DNA of 64,000 nt from Leadbettera azotonutricia ZAS-9 (lineage in GTDB: Bacteria; Spirochaetota; Spirochaetia; Treponematales; Breznakiellaceae), in the NCBI RefSeq assembly GCF_000214355.1, contig NC_015577.1, positions 806,001 to 870,000 of the forward strand. The letters are read 5' to 3'. A program made the translations under genes and the position numbers. The notes below the pieces were generated by a model, which did not search any database, was not told the origin of the DNA, and worked only from the letters and a program-made list of their open reading frames with translations. Within the stretch, counting starts at the first letter, position 1. Every line of letters starts with the position of its first letter. This document shows positions 42,295 through 50,998 of the stretch, piece after piece.

Positions 42295-44181
42295 ATGAAC
42301 GAGAGTTGTTACGGATGCAGCACCTGCGCCAGCGCGGACAAACCCCTTGAAGGGTTTATCGCGGGACTGCCGATGGAGACTTCCCACCACCGCGTGGAAA
42401 GCCAGGAGACAAAGTGCGGCTTCGGCCTGCAGGGGGTATGCTGCAGGCTCTGTGCCAACGGCCCCTGCCGCATCACCCCTGAATCGCCCAGGGGCATTTG
42501 CGGCGCTACCGCCGATGTGATGGTTACGCGCAATTTATTGAGGGCGGTGGCCTCGGGATCGGGCTGCTATATCCACGTGGTGGAAAACACCGCCCTGAAC
42601 CTCAGGAACACGGCCATCGAAAAGGGCAAGTTCAAAGGCCCAGGCGCACTCGAACGGCTCTGCAAGCTTTTCGGCGTTTCGGGCAAGGACGATTACGAAA
42701 AAGCCCTCAATGTGTCGAACGCGGTTTTGAACGATCTTTACAAACCCGAATATGTCAAAATGGATCTGGTAGAAAAGATGGCCTATCCTCCCCGCTTCAA
42801 AGTGTGGAAAGAACTTGGCATACTCCCCGGAGGCGCCAAGTCAGAAGTGTTCAAGGGCGTGGTTAAGTGTTCCACCAACCTCAATTCGGATCCGGTGAAC
42901 ATGCTCCTCGACTGCCTCAAGCTGGGCATCTCCACAGGAATCTACGGCCTTACCCTTACGAACCTTTTGAACGACGTGCTTCTTGGGGAACCTGAAATCC
43001 GTATGGCCCCTGTGGGGCTGCGCGTCATCGATCCCGATTATATCAACATCATGATCACAGGCCACCAACACACGATGTTCGTGCATCTCCAGGAGAGGCT
43101 TACCGAGCCCGATGTGGTTGCCAAGGCAAAAGCTGTAGGCGCAAAAGGTTTTAAGCTCGTGGGCTGTACCTGCGTAGGCCAGGATCTCCAGCTCCGGGGC
43201 GCACACTACACGGAGATCTTCGACGGGCACGCGGGGAACAACTACACCTCCGAGGCCATACTGGCCACAGGCGGCATCGACGCGGTGATTTCCGAATTCA
43301 ACTGCACACTTCCGGGCATCGAGCCTATCTGCGATGAACTTTTGATTAAGCAGATTTGTGTTGATGATGTAGCGAAAAAGGCCAACGCGGAATATGTGCC
43401 TTTCACCTTTGCCGATAGAGGTAAACAGAGCGAAATCATCATCGACAAGATTATTGCGGCTTATAAAGAACGGCGGCCCAAGGTAAAGCTCAACCTTCTG
43501 CCCGAACACGGCTACGAAAACAACCTTACGGGCGTGAGCGAAGTATCGCTCAAAAAATTCCTGGGTGGCAGCTGGAAGCCCCTCATCGATCTCATCGTAT
43601 CAGGCGACATCAAAGGTGTTGCCGGTGTGGTGGGCTGTTCAAGCCTGGTTGCCGGAGGCCACGATGTGCTCACGGTGGCCCTCGTAAAGGAACTTATCGC
43701 CAAAGATATTATCGTCCTTACTGCGGGCTGTTCCTCAGGGGGTATCGAAAACTGCGGACTCATGGTTCCCGAAGCTGCCGAGCTTGCTGGCCCGAAGCTC
43801 AAGGCGGTGTGCAAAAAGCTTGGGATTCCTCCTGTGCTGAATTTCGGTCCTTGCCTTGCCATAGGACGCCTTGAGATTGTTGCTACCGAACTTGCGGAGG
43901 CCATAGGCATAGACATACCCCAGCTTCCCCTGGTGCTGTCCGCGGCTCAGTGGCTTGAAGAGCAGGCCCTGGCCGATGGCTGTTTCGGCCTTGCCCTGGG
44001 GCTTCCCCTGCATCTCGGGCTTCCTCCCTTTGTAACGGGCAGCAAAGTTGCGACACAGGTTCTCTGTCAGGATATGAAGGCCCTGACAGGAGGACAGGTG
44101 ATCATCAATGGGGATGCCAAAGAATCAGCGGAGCTGCTTGAGAAGGTCATTCTCGAAAAACGCGCGGCCTTGAAGATATAG
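42295..44181 (+). CDS. cooS: Anaerobic carbon monoxide dehydrogenase, catalytic subunit
   Basis: CooS interconverts CO and CO2 at a nickel-iron-sulphur C-cluster. The 628-residue protein has the N-terminal cysteine sets for the D and B clusters (CYGCSTC, then CGFGLQGVCCRLCANGPC). It also has VGCTCVGQDLQLRG near 290 and later C-cluster cysteines (EFNCTLPG, GVVGCSS, LTAGCSSGGIENCG). Length is that of the monofunctional CooS/Cdh type rather than the acetyl-CoA synthase-bound form, and no acsB, cooC or corrinoid methyltransferase gene lies here. GGAGG precedes the ATG. It is followed by a ferredoxin and an FAD oxidoreductase gene. Confidence 0.95.
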   Translation: MNESCYGCSTCASADKPLEGFIAGLPMETSHHRVESQETKCGFGLQGVCCRLCANGPCRITPESPRGICGATADVMVTRNLLRAVASGSGCYIHVVENTALNLRNTAIEKGKFKGPGALERLCKLFGVSGKDDYEKALNVSNAVLNDLYKPEYVKMDLVEKMAYPPRFKVWKELGILPGGAKSEVFKGVVKCSTNLNSDPVNMLLDCLKLGISTGIYGLTLTNLLNDVLLGEPEIRMAPVGLRVIDPDYINIMITGHQHTMFVHLQERLTEPDVVAKAKAVGAKGFKLVGCTCVGQDLQLRGAHYTEIFDGHAGNNYTSEAILATGGIDAVISEFNCTLPGIEPICDELLIKQICVDDVAKKANAEYVPFTFADRGKQSEIIIDKIIAAYKERRPKVKLNLLPEHGYENNLTGVSEVSLKKFLGGSWKPLIDLIVSGDIKGVAGVVGCSSLVAGGHDVLTVALVKELIAKDIIVLTAGCSSGGIENCGLMVPEAAELAGPKLKAVCKKLGIPPVLNFGPCLAIGRLEIVATELAEAIGIDIPQLPLVLSAAQWLEEQALADGCFGLALGLPLHLGLPPFVTGSKVATQVLCQDMKALTGGQVIINGDAKESAELLEKVILEKRAALKI

Positions 44182-44191
44182 GGGGCCGGAT

Positions 44192-44659
44192 ATGCTGAAT
44201 ACCATGAAACGAATTTTTATTGACAGGGAAAAGTGCGACGGCTGTAAAAACTGCACTGTCGCCTGTATGCAGGCTCACAGGGCAACGCCCGGAACGGTCT
44301 ATGACCTTGACCTTCTGGATCGCAAAAATGAAGCCCGCCATACCATTGTGAGCGACGGCAAAGGCAGGTACACTCCTGTCTTCTGCCGCCACTGCGCGGT
44401 ACCGGACTGTGTCGGCGCCTGCATGTCGGGGGCTCTTAAAAAAGAGCCCGATACAGGCCATGTGCAGTACGACGAAAAACGCTGCGGCACTTGCTTCATG
44501 TGCGTTATGAGCTGTCCCTATGGCAATGTCAAGCCTGATAAGGCCACCCGCTCAAAGATCCTCAAATGCGATTTCTGCAAAGACGATCCCGAGGGTCCCA
44601 ACTGCGTGAGGGCTTGTCCAAAAAAGGCCATCTGGGTTGAAGAAGTGGAGGTTTTGTAG
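44192..44659 (+). CDS. cooF: CooF-like 4Fe-4S ferredoxin protein
   Basis: A 155-residue polyferredoxin of the DMSO-reductase B-subunit/CooF type with four cysteine clusters: CDGCKNCTVAC, CRHCAVPDCVGAC, CGTCFMCVMSC and CDFCKDD...CVRAC. It should carry electrons from CooS to the next enzyme. GGGGG six bases upstream favours ATG 44192; a second ATG at 44204 is possible. It lies ten bases after cooS. Confidence 0.85.
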   Translation: MLNTMKRIFIDREKCDGCKNCTVACMQAHRATPGTVYDLDLLDRKNEARHTIVSDGKGRYTPVFCRHCAVPDCVGACMSGALKKEPDTGHVQYDEKRCGTCFMCVMSCPYGNVKPDKATRSKILKCDFCKDDPEGPNCVRACPKKAIWVEEVEVL

Positions 44660-44660
44660 A

Positions 44661-45884
44661 ATGAAACATCTCATTATCGGCGCAGGAGCCGCTGCTGTCA
44701 GCGCAGTCAGAAGAATCCTCAAGGAAAAACCCGAGGACACGGTAGTAATAGTGTCCCAGGATGAGGAAGTCTACTCCCGCTGCATGCTCCACAAATTTAT
44801 TTCAGGCGAGCGCGACGCCCCGAGCATCAATTTTATTAACGATGATATCTTTGCTCACAAGAATGTCCAGTGGATCAAGGGCAAAACCATTACCCGCCTT
44901 GATGGCGCGACAAAGACTGTGTACGCGGGGGACGAAAAAATCGCTTCAGGCGACACTGTTCTTATCGCCACAGGCAGCAACAGTGTTACACCTCCCATCG
45001 GCGAACTCAAAACCGCGAAGAACGCCTTCGGCCTCCGCCACCTTTCAGACGCGCGGGCCATTGCCGGCAGCGCTAAAAGCGCCAAAGAAGTGGTCATCAT
45101 AGGCGCGGGCCTCGTGGGCCTCGATGCCGCCTATGCGCTTTTGGAATTGGGGAAGAAGCTCACCATTATCGAAATGGCCCCCACCGCCCTTGCCATTAAC
45201 CTCGACGCCCACGGCGCCGAGGCTTACCAGAAGCTCTTTGAAGCCAAGGGCGTGACTTTCCATCTGGCGCGTAAAGTGGTTAACACTAAAGGTGACGGCG
45301 CCGGTAACATTACAGGCGTGGAAATGGACAACGGCGTTACTGTCCCCTGCGATATGGTGGTCATGGCAGTGGGCGTGCGCGCCGCCATTGCCTTCCTCGA
45401 AGGCTCCGGCGTGAAAACCGAAAGGGCAGTGGTAGTGGATGATTATCTCGCAACCAGCGTACCCGGCATTTATGCCGCCGGCGACGTAGCGGGCCTTTCG
45501 GGTATTTGGCCCAATGCCCAGAAGCAGGGAGAGATGGCGGCCTACAACATGACCGGCACCAAGTGGGCTTATGACGACAGGTTTGCCATCAAGAACACCA
45601 TCAATTTTTTCGGCCTTCCTTCGCTTTCGCTGGGGGCGATAAATCCCCAGGAGGGTGATACGGTGCTTGTCAAGGAAGATCGCGGCAATTACCGCAAGAT
45701 CATACTCCGCGACGGCGCCCCTGCGGGGGTTATACTCCAGGGTGAAATCGGCGGCTCAGGTTTCTGGCTCCATCTCATCAAGAACAAGATCCGTATCGAC
45801 AAGCTGGGGAAATCCCCTTGGAAAGTGACGTATGCGGACTTCTTCGGGCTGGAGGCTAATGGCGAGTACAAGTACGTGGTTTAG
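44661..45884 (+). CDS. FAD-dependent NAD(P)H oxidoreductase of the CODH unit
   Basis: The 407-residue flavoprotein has two dinucleotide folds (LIIGAGAAAVSAVRR at the start, VVIIGAGLVGLDAAYALLELG near 140) and the FAD-site ending TSVPGIYAAGDVAG near 265, as in rubredoxin or NADH-oxidase-like reductases. Clusters of cooS, cooF and such a reductase are known in other anaerobes and are thought to pass CO-derived electrons to NAD(P). GGAGG precedes ATG 44661, one base after the cooF stop, so the three genes form one unit. Confidence 0.87.
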   Translation: MKHLIIGAGAAAVSAVRRILKEKPEDTVVIVSQDEEVYSRCMLHKFISGERDAPSINFINDDIFAHKNVQWIKGKTITRLDGATKTVYAGDEKIASGDTVLIATGSNSVTPPIGELKTAKNAFGLRHLSDARAIAGSAKSAKEVVIIGAGLVGLDAAYALLELGKKLTIIEMAPTALAINLDAHGAEAYQKLFEAKGVTFHLARKVVNTKGDGAGNITGVEMDNGVTVPCDMVVMAVGVRAAIAFLEGSGVKTERAVVVDDYLATSVPGIYAAGDVAGLSGIWPNAQKQGEMAAYNMTGTKWAYDDRFAIKNTINFFGLPSLSLGAINPQEGDTVLVKEDRGNYRKIILRDGAPAGVILQGEIGGSGFWLHLIKNKIRIDKLGKSPWKVTYADFFGLEANGEYKYVV

Positions 45885-45892
45885 CGACTTTC

Positions 45893-45922
45893 GGGAGAAG
45901 CCGGAAAATTCCGGCTTCTCCC
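45893..45922 (+). terminator. Long perfect hairpin after the CODH unit
   Basis: Fourteen-base arms (GGGAGAAGCCGGAA at 45893-45906 and its complement at 45909-45922) enclose two bases. There is no T run, so it may stabilise the mRNA end or act with Rho rather than stop transcription alone. Confidence 0.65.
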
Positions 45923-46027
45923 AGCACGCCAAGGAATATGCCGGGAGAAAAACATCAGCGTCTCAAAAAATTGTGGAATGCTTCATAAGGAAAGCAGCCT
46001 TTTTTATGTACGACTCTTTTGATTCGA

Positions 46028-46100
46028 AGCCAAGACGGGGAATCGAACCCCGGACCTGCACATTACGAGTGTGCCGCTCTGCCAACTGAGCCATCTTGGC
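46028..46100 (-). tRNA. tRNA-Thr (CGT anticodon)
   Basis: Read on the minus strand, the seven-base acceptor arms GCCAAGA and TCTTGGC pair perfectly. The D arm is GCTCAGTTGGCAGAGC, the anticodon arm GCACA-CTCGTAA-TGTGC with anticodon CGT, and the T arm has GGTTCGATTCC. CCA is not encoded. A TATAAT box (46119-46114) lies 13 bases upstream of the mature 5' end. Confidence 0.97.
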
Positions 46101-46182
46101 GTATAGAAACTGAATTATACCCAAAAAGGGGATTGGATTTCCAGTACCAAAGGCCTATAATGGGGGAGTTCAGGAGGATCTC

Positions 46183-46704
46183 ATGTCAGATTTGGATAAC
46201 CCCTATCAAAGCCCTGAAGCGGCAGCAACACCTGAAACGCCTTTGGTGTCCCAGACAGGGCTCACCGAGGCCATGCTGGCTCACCTTAAAGGGGCTTCCC
46301 CGTGGCTCAGGTTCATTGGGATCATGGGTTTTATATGCTGCGGGCTTTTGGTTCTTGGCGGCATCGTGTTCCTTGCCATGATCCCTACTATGACTTCTGT
46401 GTGGGGCAACATTCCCGGGCTGCAGAGTTTTTCCAATGTTCTCGGGGCGGCTTTCAGCGGTTCGATGGGGATATACTTCTTTATTTGCGCGGTCATCGGT
46501 TTCTTCCCTTCCCGTTTTGCGTACGCTTTTGGGAGCAAGATACGTTCCTATTTGCGGAGCGGTGCAGATGGGGATCTCGAAGAGGCTTTTAAGAACAATA
46601 AATCCCTCTGGAAGTTTGCGGGCATTGTTACAATCATTTCCCTTGCTTTTATCCCCATTATGATAATTGTGGGGATAGTCATTGCCGTTGCCATGGCGAT
46701 TTAA
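46183..46704 (+). CDS. Small membrane protein, DUF5362-like
   Basis: A 173-residue protein with a Pro/Gln/Ala-rich cytosolic N-terminus (NPYQSPEAAA) and three or four hydrophobic helices (about 45-70, 90-112, 143-172). It resembles DUF5362 membrane proteins of unknown function. A TATAAT (46154-46159) and AGGAGG precede the ATG, making this the probable first gene of the MoxR-type operon; its stop overlaps the next ATG (TAATG). Confidence 0.68.
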   Translation: MSDLDNPYQSPEAAATPETPLVSQTGLTEAMLAHLKGASPWLRFIGIMGFICCGLLVLGGIVFLAMIPTMTSVWGNIPGLQSFSNVLGAAFSGSMGIYFFICAVIGFFPSRFAYAFGSKIRSYLRSGADGDLEEAFKNNKSLWKFAGIVTIISLAFIPIMIIVGIVIAVAMAI

Positions 46705-47453
46705 TGACCGGGTTTGACCACAGAGGCGCAGATTCTTCTCTCGGGGTGCAGACCCCGGAAGGCATTGAATTTGTCATTTTTCCTGCTGGCTTCCCCATAC
46801 GGGCCTGTGCCTGGGGCATAGACTGCCTTATCAAGGGGGTCCTTGTTATCGGCCTCGTTATTATGGCCAATGCTCTGCATCAGGTTTTGGGGATATGGCT
46901 CTATCTCATTTCCAATTTTATTCTCGACTGGTTTTACCACGTGGGCTTTGAAGTCTTTTGGAATGGCCAGACGCCGGGGAAGCGCATCATGGGTATCAGG
47001 GTGGTGCGCAGCGACGGTTCGCCGGTAAATCCGGGTGCGTCTTTTTTGCGCAACCTTCTCCGTTTTGCCGATGGGTTTCTTTACCTCTATCTGATTGCGT
47101 TCCTCTGCATGGCCGGGAGCAAGGGCTTCAGGCGTTTTGGCGATTGGGCTGCCGATACCCTGGTTGTCTACACTGCCCGCACCCGCCTGCCTGCGCGTTT
47201 TACTTCTCCGGCTTTAAGGCAGCAGGCCATTCCCTGGCTGGCGGATATTCCTGCTGTTGTACCCCCGTATCCCCTTGATTATGAGGAGAAGCAGGGTCTT
47301 CTCATGTTTGCCCGGCGTTATCCTCTTTTGGGGAGGGAACGGGCTGATGAGATTGCAAAGCCCTGGGCAGCGAAGTTAAAGAAAGGGGATGAACAAATTT
47401 CTGATGCCGAATACCTCCTTGGGGTTGCCCATACTTTGAGCGGCATCACATGA
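46704..47453 (+). CDS. RDD-family membrane protein
   Basis: The 249-residue protein has the RDD domain (about 25-155): IRACAWGIDCLIKG with the Arg-Asp pair, WNGQTPGKRIMGIRVV and FGDWAADTLVVY. Family roles range from ion exchange to unknown. The C-terminal 90 residues are soluble. It overlaps spoIIM by four bases (ATGA). RDD next to SpoIIM, MoxR and DUF58 genes is a recurrent arrangement in bacteria. Confidence 0.86.
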   Translation: MTGFDHRGADSSLGVQTPEGIEFVIFPAGFPIRACAWGIDCLIKGVLVIGLVIMANALHQVLGIWLYLISNFILDWFYHVGFEVFWNGQTPGKRIMGIRVVRSDGSPVNPGASFLRNLLRFADGFLYLYLIAFLCMAGSKGFRRFGDWAADTLVVYTARTRLPARFTSPALRQQAIPWLADIPAVVPPYPLDYEEKQGLLMFARRYPLLGRERADEIAKPWAAKLKKGDEQISDAEYLLGVAHTLSGIT

Positions 47454-48406
47454 CCCAGCAAACCTTTATAAAAGGCCGCGAGGCTTTTTGGAATGAATTT
47501 GAGCAGCTTGTCCGTGGAGGAAGAAAAGCCCTAAAAGCCAAAGCCGCATGGTTTCCCAAAGGCTACAGGGAGCTTACCCAGGATCTCAATACCGCCAGGG
47601 CCCACGGTTTTGATCCTTCTATTATAGAAAGATTAAACACGTTGGTGCTTGAAGGAAATCAGATACTCTACAGCCAGAGATCTTTTTCGCTCCCCAGTGT
47701 TGCGGATTTTATACTCCGCATTTTTCCCCGGGCAGTGCGTTCCCAATGGCGAAGCCTCGGCGCAGCAATGCTCATATTTTACGGCATTGCGTTTTTTTTT
47801 GGGTGTCTTTGCGTGCGTTATCCATCCATGGTGTATGAGGTAATGGGGGAGGATCAGGCCTGGAGTATTGAAAATATGTATGATCCCGAGAGCTACCATT
47901 TTCTTACCCCCCGTGAAGTAAGTTCTGACGCCGACATGTTTGGTTTTTACATTTATAATAATATTTCCATCGCTTTTAGGACTTTTGCGGGGGGCATACT
48001 TGCAGGTTTTGGAAGTCTGCTTATTCTTTGTCTTAATGCGCTTTTCCTCGGGGCTGCTGCCGGTCATATTATCAACCTTGGTTATGGCGGCACCTTTTTT
48101 CCTTTTATCATAGCCCATAGCGCTTTTGAATTGACAGCGATAGTGTTCAGCGCCCAGGGCGGCCTGCTCCTGGGATATAGCCTTTTTGTTGCAAAAGGCC
48201 GTTCGAGAGCAGCATCCGTAAAAGAAGCGGGCAAAACAGCCCTTCCCATTATCTCAGGCGCCGGTATCATGCTGGTCATAGCTGCATGCCTTGAAGCCTT
48301 TTGGTCATCCCGGCATACCCTCCCCATTATGCTCAGGTACGGTGTTGGCGCTTCCCTTTGGGTTCTCCTTTTGTGTTACTTTGTTTTTGCGGGGAGGAAG
48401 AATTGA
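47450..48406 (+). CDS. SpoIIM-family (stage II sporulation protein M-like) membrane protein
   Basis: A 318-residue membrane protein with a helical N-terminal part (about 1-85) and five hydrophobic segments, including the family core FYIYNNISIAFRTFAGGILAGFGSLL and FFPFIIAHSAFELTAIV. The host does not sporulate; SpoIIM-like proteins occur widely in MoxR operons and probably act in membrane or envelope remodelling. Overlaps at both ends (ATGA and TTGA) show tight translational coupling. Confidence 0.87.
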   Translation: MTQQTFIKGREAFWNEFEQLVRGGRKALKAKAAWFPKGYRELTQDLNTARAHGFDPSIIERLNTLVLEGNQILYSQRSFSLPSVADFILRIFPRAVRSQWRSLGAAMLIFYGIAFFFGCLCVRYPSMVYEVMGEDQAWSIENMYDPESYHFLTPREVSSDADMFGFYIYNNISIAFRTFAGGILAGFGSLLILCLNALFLGAAAGHIINLGYGGTFFPFIIAHSAFELTAIVFSAQGGLLLGYSLFVAKGRSRAASVKEAGKTALPIISGAGIMLVIAACLEAFWSSRHTLPIMLRYGVGASLWVLLLCYFVFAGRKN

Positions 48407-49887
48407 CCATTCCCAATCTTGACAGTGCCCTGGTTTTGCGGCGGAGAAATGCCTGGGAGGCAGCCGACTCGGGCCTCTTGCTTTGGCGTGAGAATTTTCT
48501 TTACCTTATTCCTGTTTTTGCAATTCCCGTGTGGGTTGCGGCCTGCGGCCTGCGCTTTATACCTGAACATTTACGCTGGCTTTCGTGGGTTGCCCTTTGG
48601 TGGCTTAAACCGCTTTTTGACAGGCTGGCATTGCAGGTAGTTTCTTCCCGCTTCTTTGGGGGGAGGGTGATGAAAGGCTTTTGGGGGAATTTCTGCCGCG
48701 GCCTTATGGGGGATCTGCTGTGGAGGCGTTTCAGCCCTTTTCGTTCAGCTTCCATGCCTCTGCGTATTCTTGAGCGGCTAAAACACAAACAATACAGAAA
48801 GAGGAAAAAAGCCCTTGGCGCCGGGGGGCTTGATTTTTGTTTTCTCTTAAGCATACTTGGCCTCATTGCGGAAGCAGGCCTCCTTGGGGGCGAAAGTATT
48901 TTTACTCTTGCAACAGTGGAGATACTATTTCCCAATATTTCGTATTCCTTTTGGGACAACCTGGTTGATACTGAACTTTTGCTTTATATAGGATACTGCT
49001 TTAATTATATTATTGTTGAAACCATGTATGTATGTATGGGGTTTGGCCTTTATATCAATAGCCGTGTAGAAGTTGAAGGCTGGGATTTGCAGATCCTCTT
49101 TCAGAAATTTACCCGGAAATTGGCTGCAGGGGCAAAAGTTTTGCTTTTGGTCTGCGGTCTTTTATTGTTCGTATTTCCCCTTAATGCTCAGGAGGAGGAA
49201 GCGGAAAAAAGGGAATATTTTCCCGAGGGTTTTATGCTGCCTGATTCCTACCCCCGGCATACCCTGGATGAAATTCTCGAATCAGATGATTTCGGCGGTT
49301 ATAAAGACGGGTGGAAAATCAGGCTAAAGAATGAAAATGATGACGAAGCAGATCCGCTGCCTGAAATAGATTTGGCTCCCTGGGTAAAAACCTTAAAAGA
49401 AATTTTTGCCTTTGCCTTAAGGCTTCTCATTATTCTGGTTGTTGCAGCCTTTGCTGTCTTTGCCCTCTTAAGGCTTTATAAAATACGCAGTTCTTCTTCC
49501 CCTGGTAAAAGAAGCAGGGGAAAGGCTTATATTGAATCGCCGGCTTCTCCGGGAAACCCTGAAAGCCTTTTTGGAAAGGCAGAGGAGTTTTTCCGTCATG
49601 GCAATATACGCGAGGCCTGGGCTGCCTGTCTTTCGGGAACAATAGGCTCTTATGCCCTTTACAGGGATGTTTCGTTTCCCCCTGATGCCACCGAATATGG
49701 CTGTCTCAGGATTGTGCGTTCCTGTGTCGGCATGGAAAGTGAACAATTCGCGGCAATGGTGCAAGACTGGGTTTCTCTCGCATACGGCGGGAGGCTTCCC
49801 CAAGAGGGAAAATTTGAACAGGCATTGGAATTTGGTAGGAATGTTAGTACTAATACTGCTAACTCACCGGGAGATCCGATTGCGTAA
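48403..49887 (+). CDS. Membrane protein with C-terminal DUF4129-type domain
   Basis: The 494-residue product has several N-terminal membrane helices (about 15-75, 175-240), a second hydrophobic stretch near 240 that reads like an internal signal (LLLFVFPLNAQ), a periplasmic part, a helix near 335-355 and a C-terminal soluble DUF4129-like domain (SLFGKAEEFFRHGNIREAWA). The real start is TTG 48403, which overlaps the spoIIM stop (TTGA) and follows GGGGAGG; earlier in-frame ATGs lie inside spoIIM. DUF4129 is often linked to transglutaminase-like proteins in these operons. Confidence 0.75.
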   Translation: MTIPNLDSALVLRRRNAWEAADSGLLLWRENFLYLIPVFAIPVWVAACGLRFIPEHLRWLSWVALWWLKPLFDRLALQVVSSRFFGGRVMKGFWGNFCRGLMGDLLWRRFSPFRSASMPLRILERLKHKQYRKRKKALGAGGLDFCFLLSILGLIAEAGLLGGESIFTLATVEILFPNISYSFWDNLVDTELLLYIGYCFNYIIVETMYVCMGFGLYINSRVEVEGWDLQILFQKFTRKLAAGAKVLLLVCGLLLFVFPLNAQEEEAEKREYFPEGFMLPDSYPRHTLDEILESDDFGGYKDGWKIRLKNENDDEADPLPEIDLAPWVKTLKEIFAFALRLLIILVVAAFAVFALLRLYKIRSSSSPGKRSRGKAYIESPASPGNPESLFGKAEEFFRHGNIREAWAACLSGTIGSYALYRDVSFPPDATEYGCLRIVRSCVGMESEQFAAMVQDWVSLAYGGRLPQEGKFEQALEFGRNVSTNTANSPGDPIA

Positions 49888-50998
49888 ATATTTACTGTTT
49901 TTCGGTATAGGCATTGCGGTACTCGGCATCATAGGCTTTGTCTGTTGGTCCCTTTTTGAGATAGTTCCCAATGAGGAGTATTTCCCTCCTGTGCGGGAAG
50001 CCAGGATAAATAAATATTTGGCCCTGGATCGCTGGCTTAACCAGACAGGCCATACAGTGAGGATTGCGGATTCCGGTGATTTTGAAACTTTGAAAAAATC
50101 CGGCGAGGGGACTATATTCATTCAGAATAGCCTTTTCAATTGGACAGAAGATGCTGCGGCTTATCTTGCAGAATGGATCGAGCAGGGTGGCAATCTTGTT
50201 TTAAGCCTGGGGTATTCCTGGGAATGGGGCGATGATGAAGCCCTGGGCGGTTTACTTCGCAGTTTCGGGATTGAAGAAGGCGAAGAACCCGAGGATTGGG
50301 AGTATCATTATGATCCGGATCAACCCTCTTTTGGAATGGAAGTGGTTTTTCTTGCTTCCGATGATCCCGAATCACTTGCCTTTATGAGCAGTGACGGTCT
50401 AGTCCGCATTGTTCAGCAAAAGAAAGGGATGGGTAAATTTACTGTTATGGGGCGCCCCTTGTTCATGACATCAGACGAACTTTTAACCGAACAAAACGCC
50501 CGGCTTTCATGGTATCTCCTGGCCGATTCCGGCGATCCCGGTGTTTTTTTTATACGTGGGCGGGAGCGTGCCAAAGGGCTCATTGGCAGGCTTTTCCAAA
50601 GGGGCAATTTCTCCGCATTGATCATCTCGGCTCTTGCCCTCATTATAATAGGGTTGTGGACAGTGATCCCTGTCTTCGGCATAGCAGCCAGGAGCGAAGA
50701 AAAACCTGGGCGACCTTTGGGCGAACGTTTTTTGGCAGAGGGCCGTTTCTTAAAACGCTTTGGCGCATTGGAAAGCTATAGGGCGGCTTATATCAAGGAG
50801 ATTAAGGGAAAGCTGCTCAGAAAAGAAAACATTAAAACTGAAAGCGGAATAATCCTCAGGGCTATAGAACTGTGGAAAGAAGCTTCGGGCGGCGGGGATT
50901 ATAAAGACGTGGAAAAGGCTATGTCCTCTTCCCGTCAAAAAAATAAAGAATTCCCAAGAATGATAGCAATACTGAAAACCATATTGGAGCGTATATGA
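49880..50998 (+). CDS. DUF4350-type membrane protein
   Basis: The 372-residue protein has an N-terminal anchor (about 5-25), a periplasmic DUF4350 domain (about 35-235: NKYLALDRWLNQTGHTVRI, LAEWIEQGGNLVLSLGY), a second helix near 255-275 and a cytosolic tail. The domain has a glutamine-amidotransferase-like fold in relatives. TTG 49880 is chosen because GGGAG lies six bases upstream; it overlaps the preceding gene by eight bases. Its stop overlaps the moxR ATG. Confidence 0.78.
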   Translation: MRKYLLFFGIGIAVLGIIGFVCWSLFEIVPNEEYFPPVREARINKYLALDRWLNQTGHTVRIADSGDFETLKKSGEGTIFIQNSLFNWTEDAAAYLAEWIEQGGNLVLSLGYSWEWGDDEALGGLLRSFGIEEGEEPEDWEYHYDPDQPSFGMEVVFLASDDPESLAFMSSDGLVRIVQQKKGMGKFTVMGRPLFMTSDELLTEQNARLSWYLLADSGDPGVFFIRGRERAKGLIGRLFQRGNFSALIISALALIIIGLWTVIPVFGIAARSEEKPGRPLGERFLAEGRFLKRFGALESYRAAYIKEIKGKLLRKENIKTESGIILRAIELWKEASGGGDYKDVEKAMSSSRQKNKEFPRMIAILKTILERI

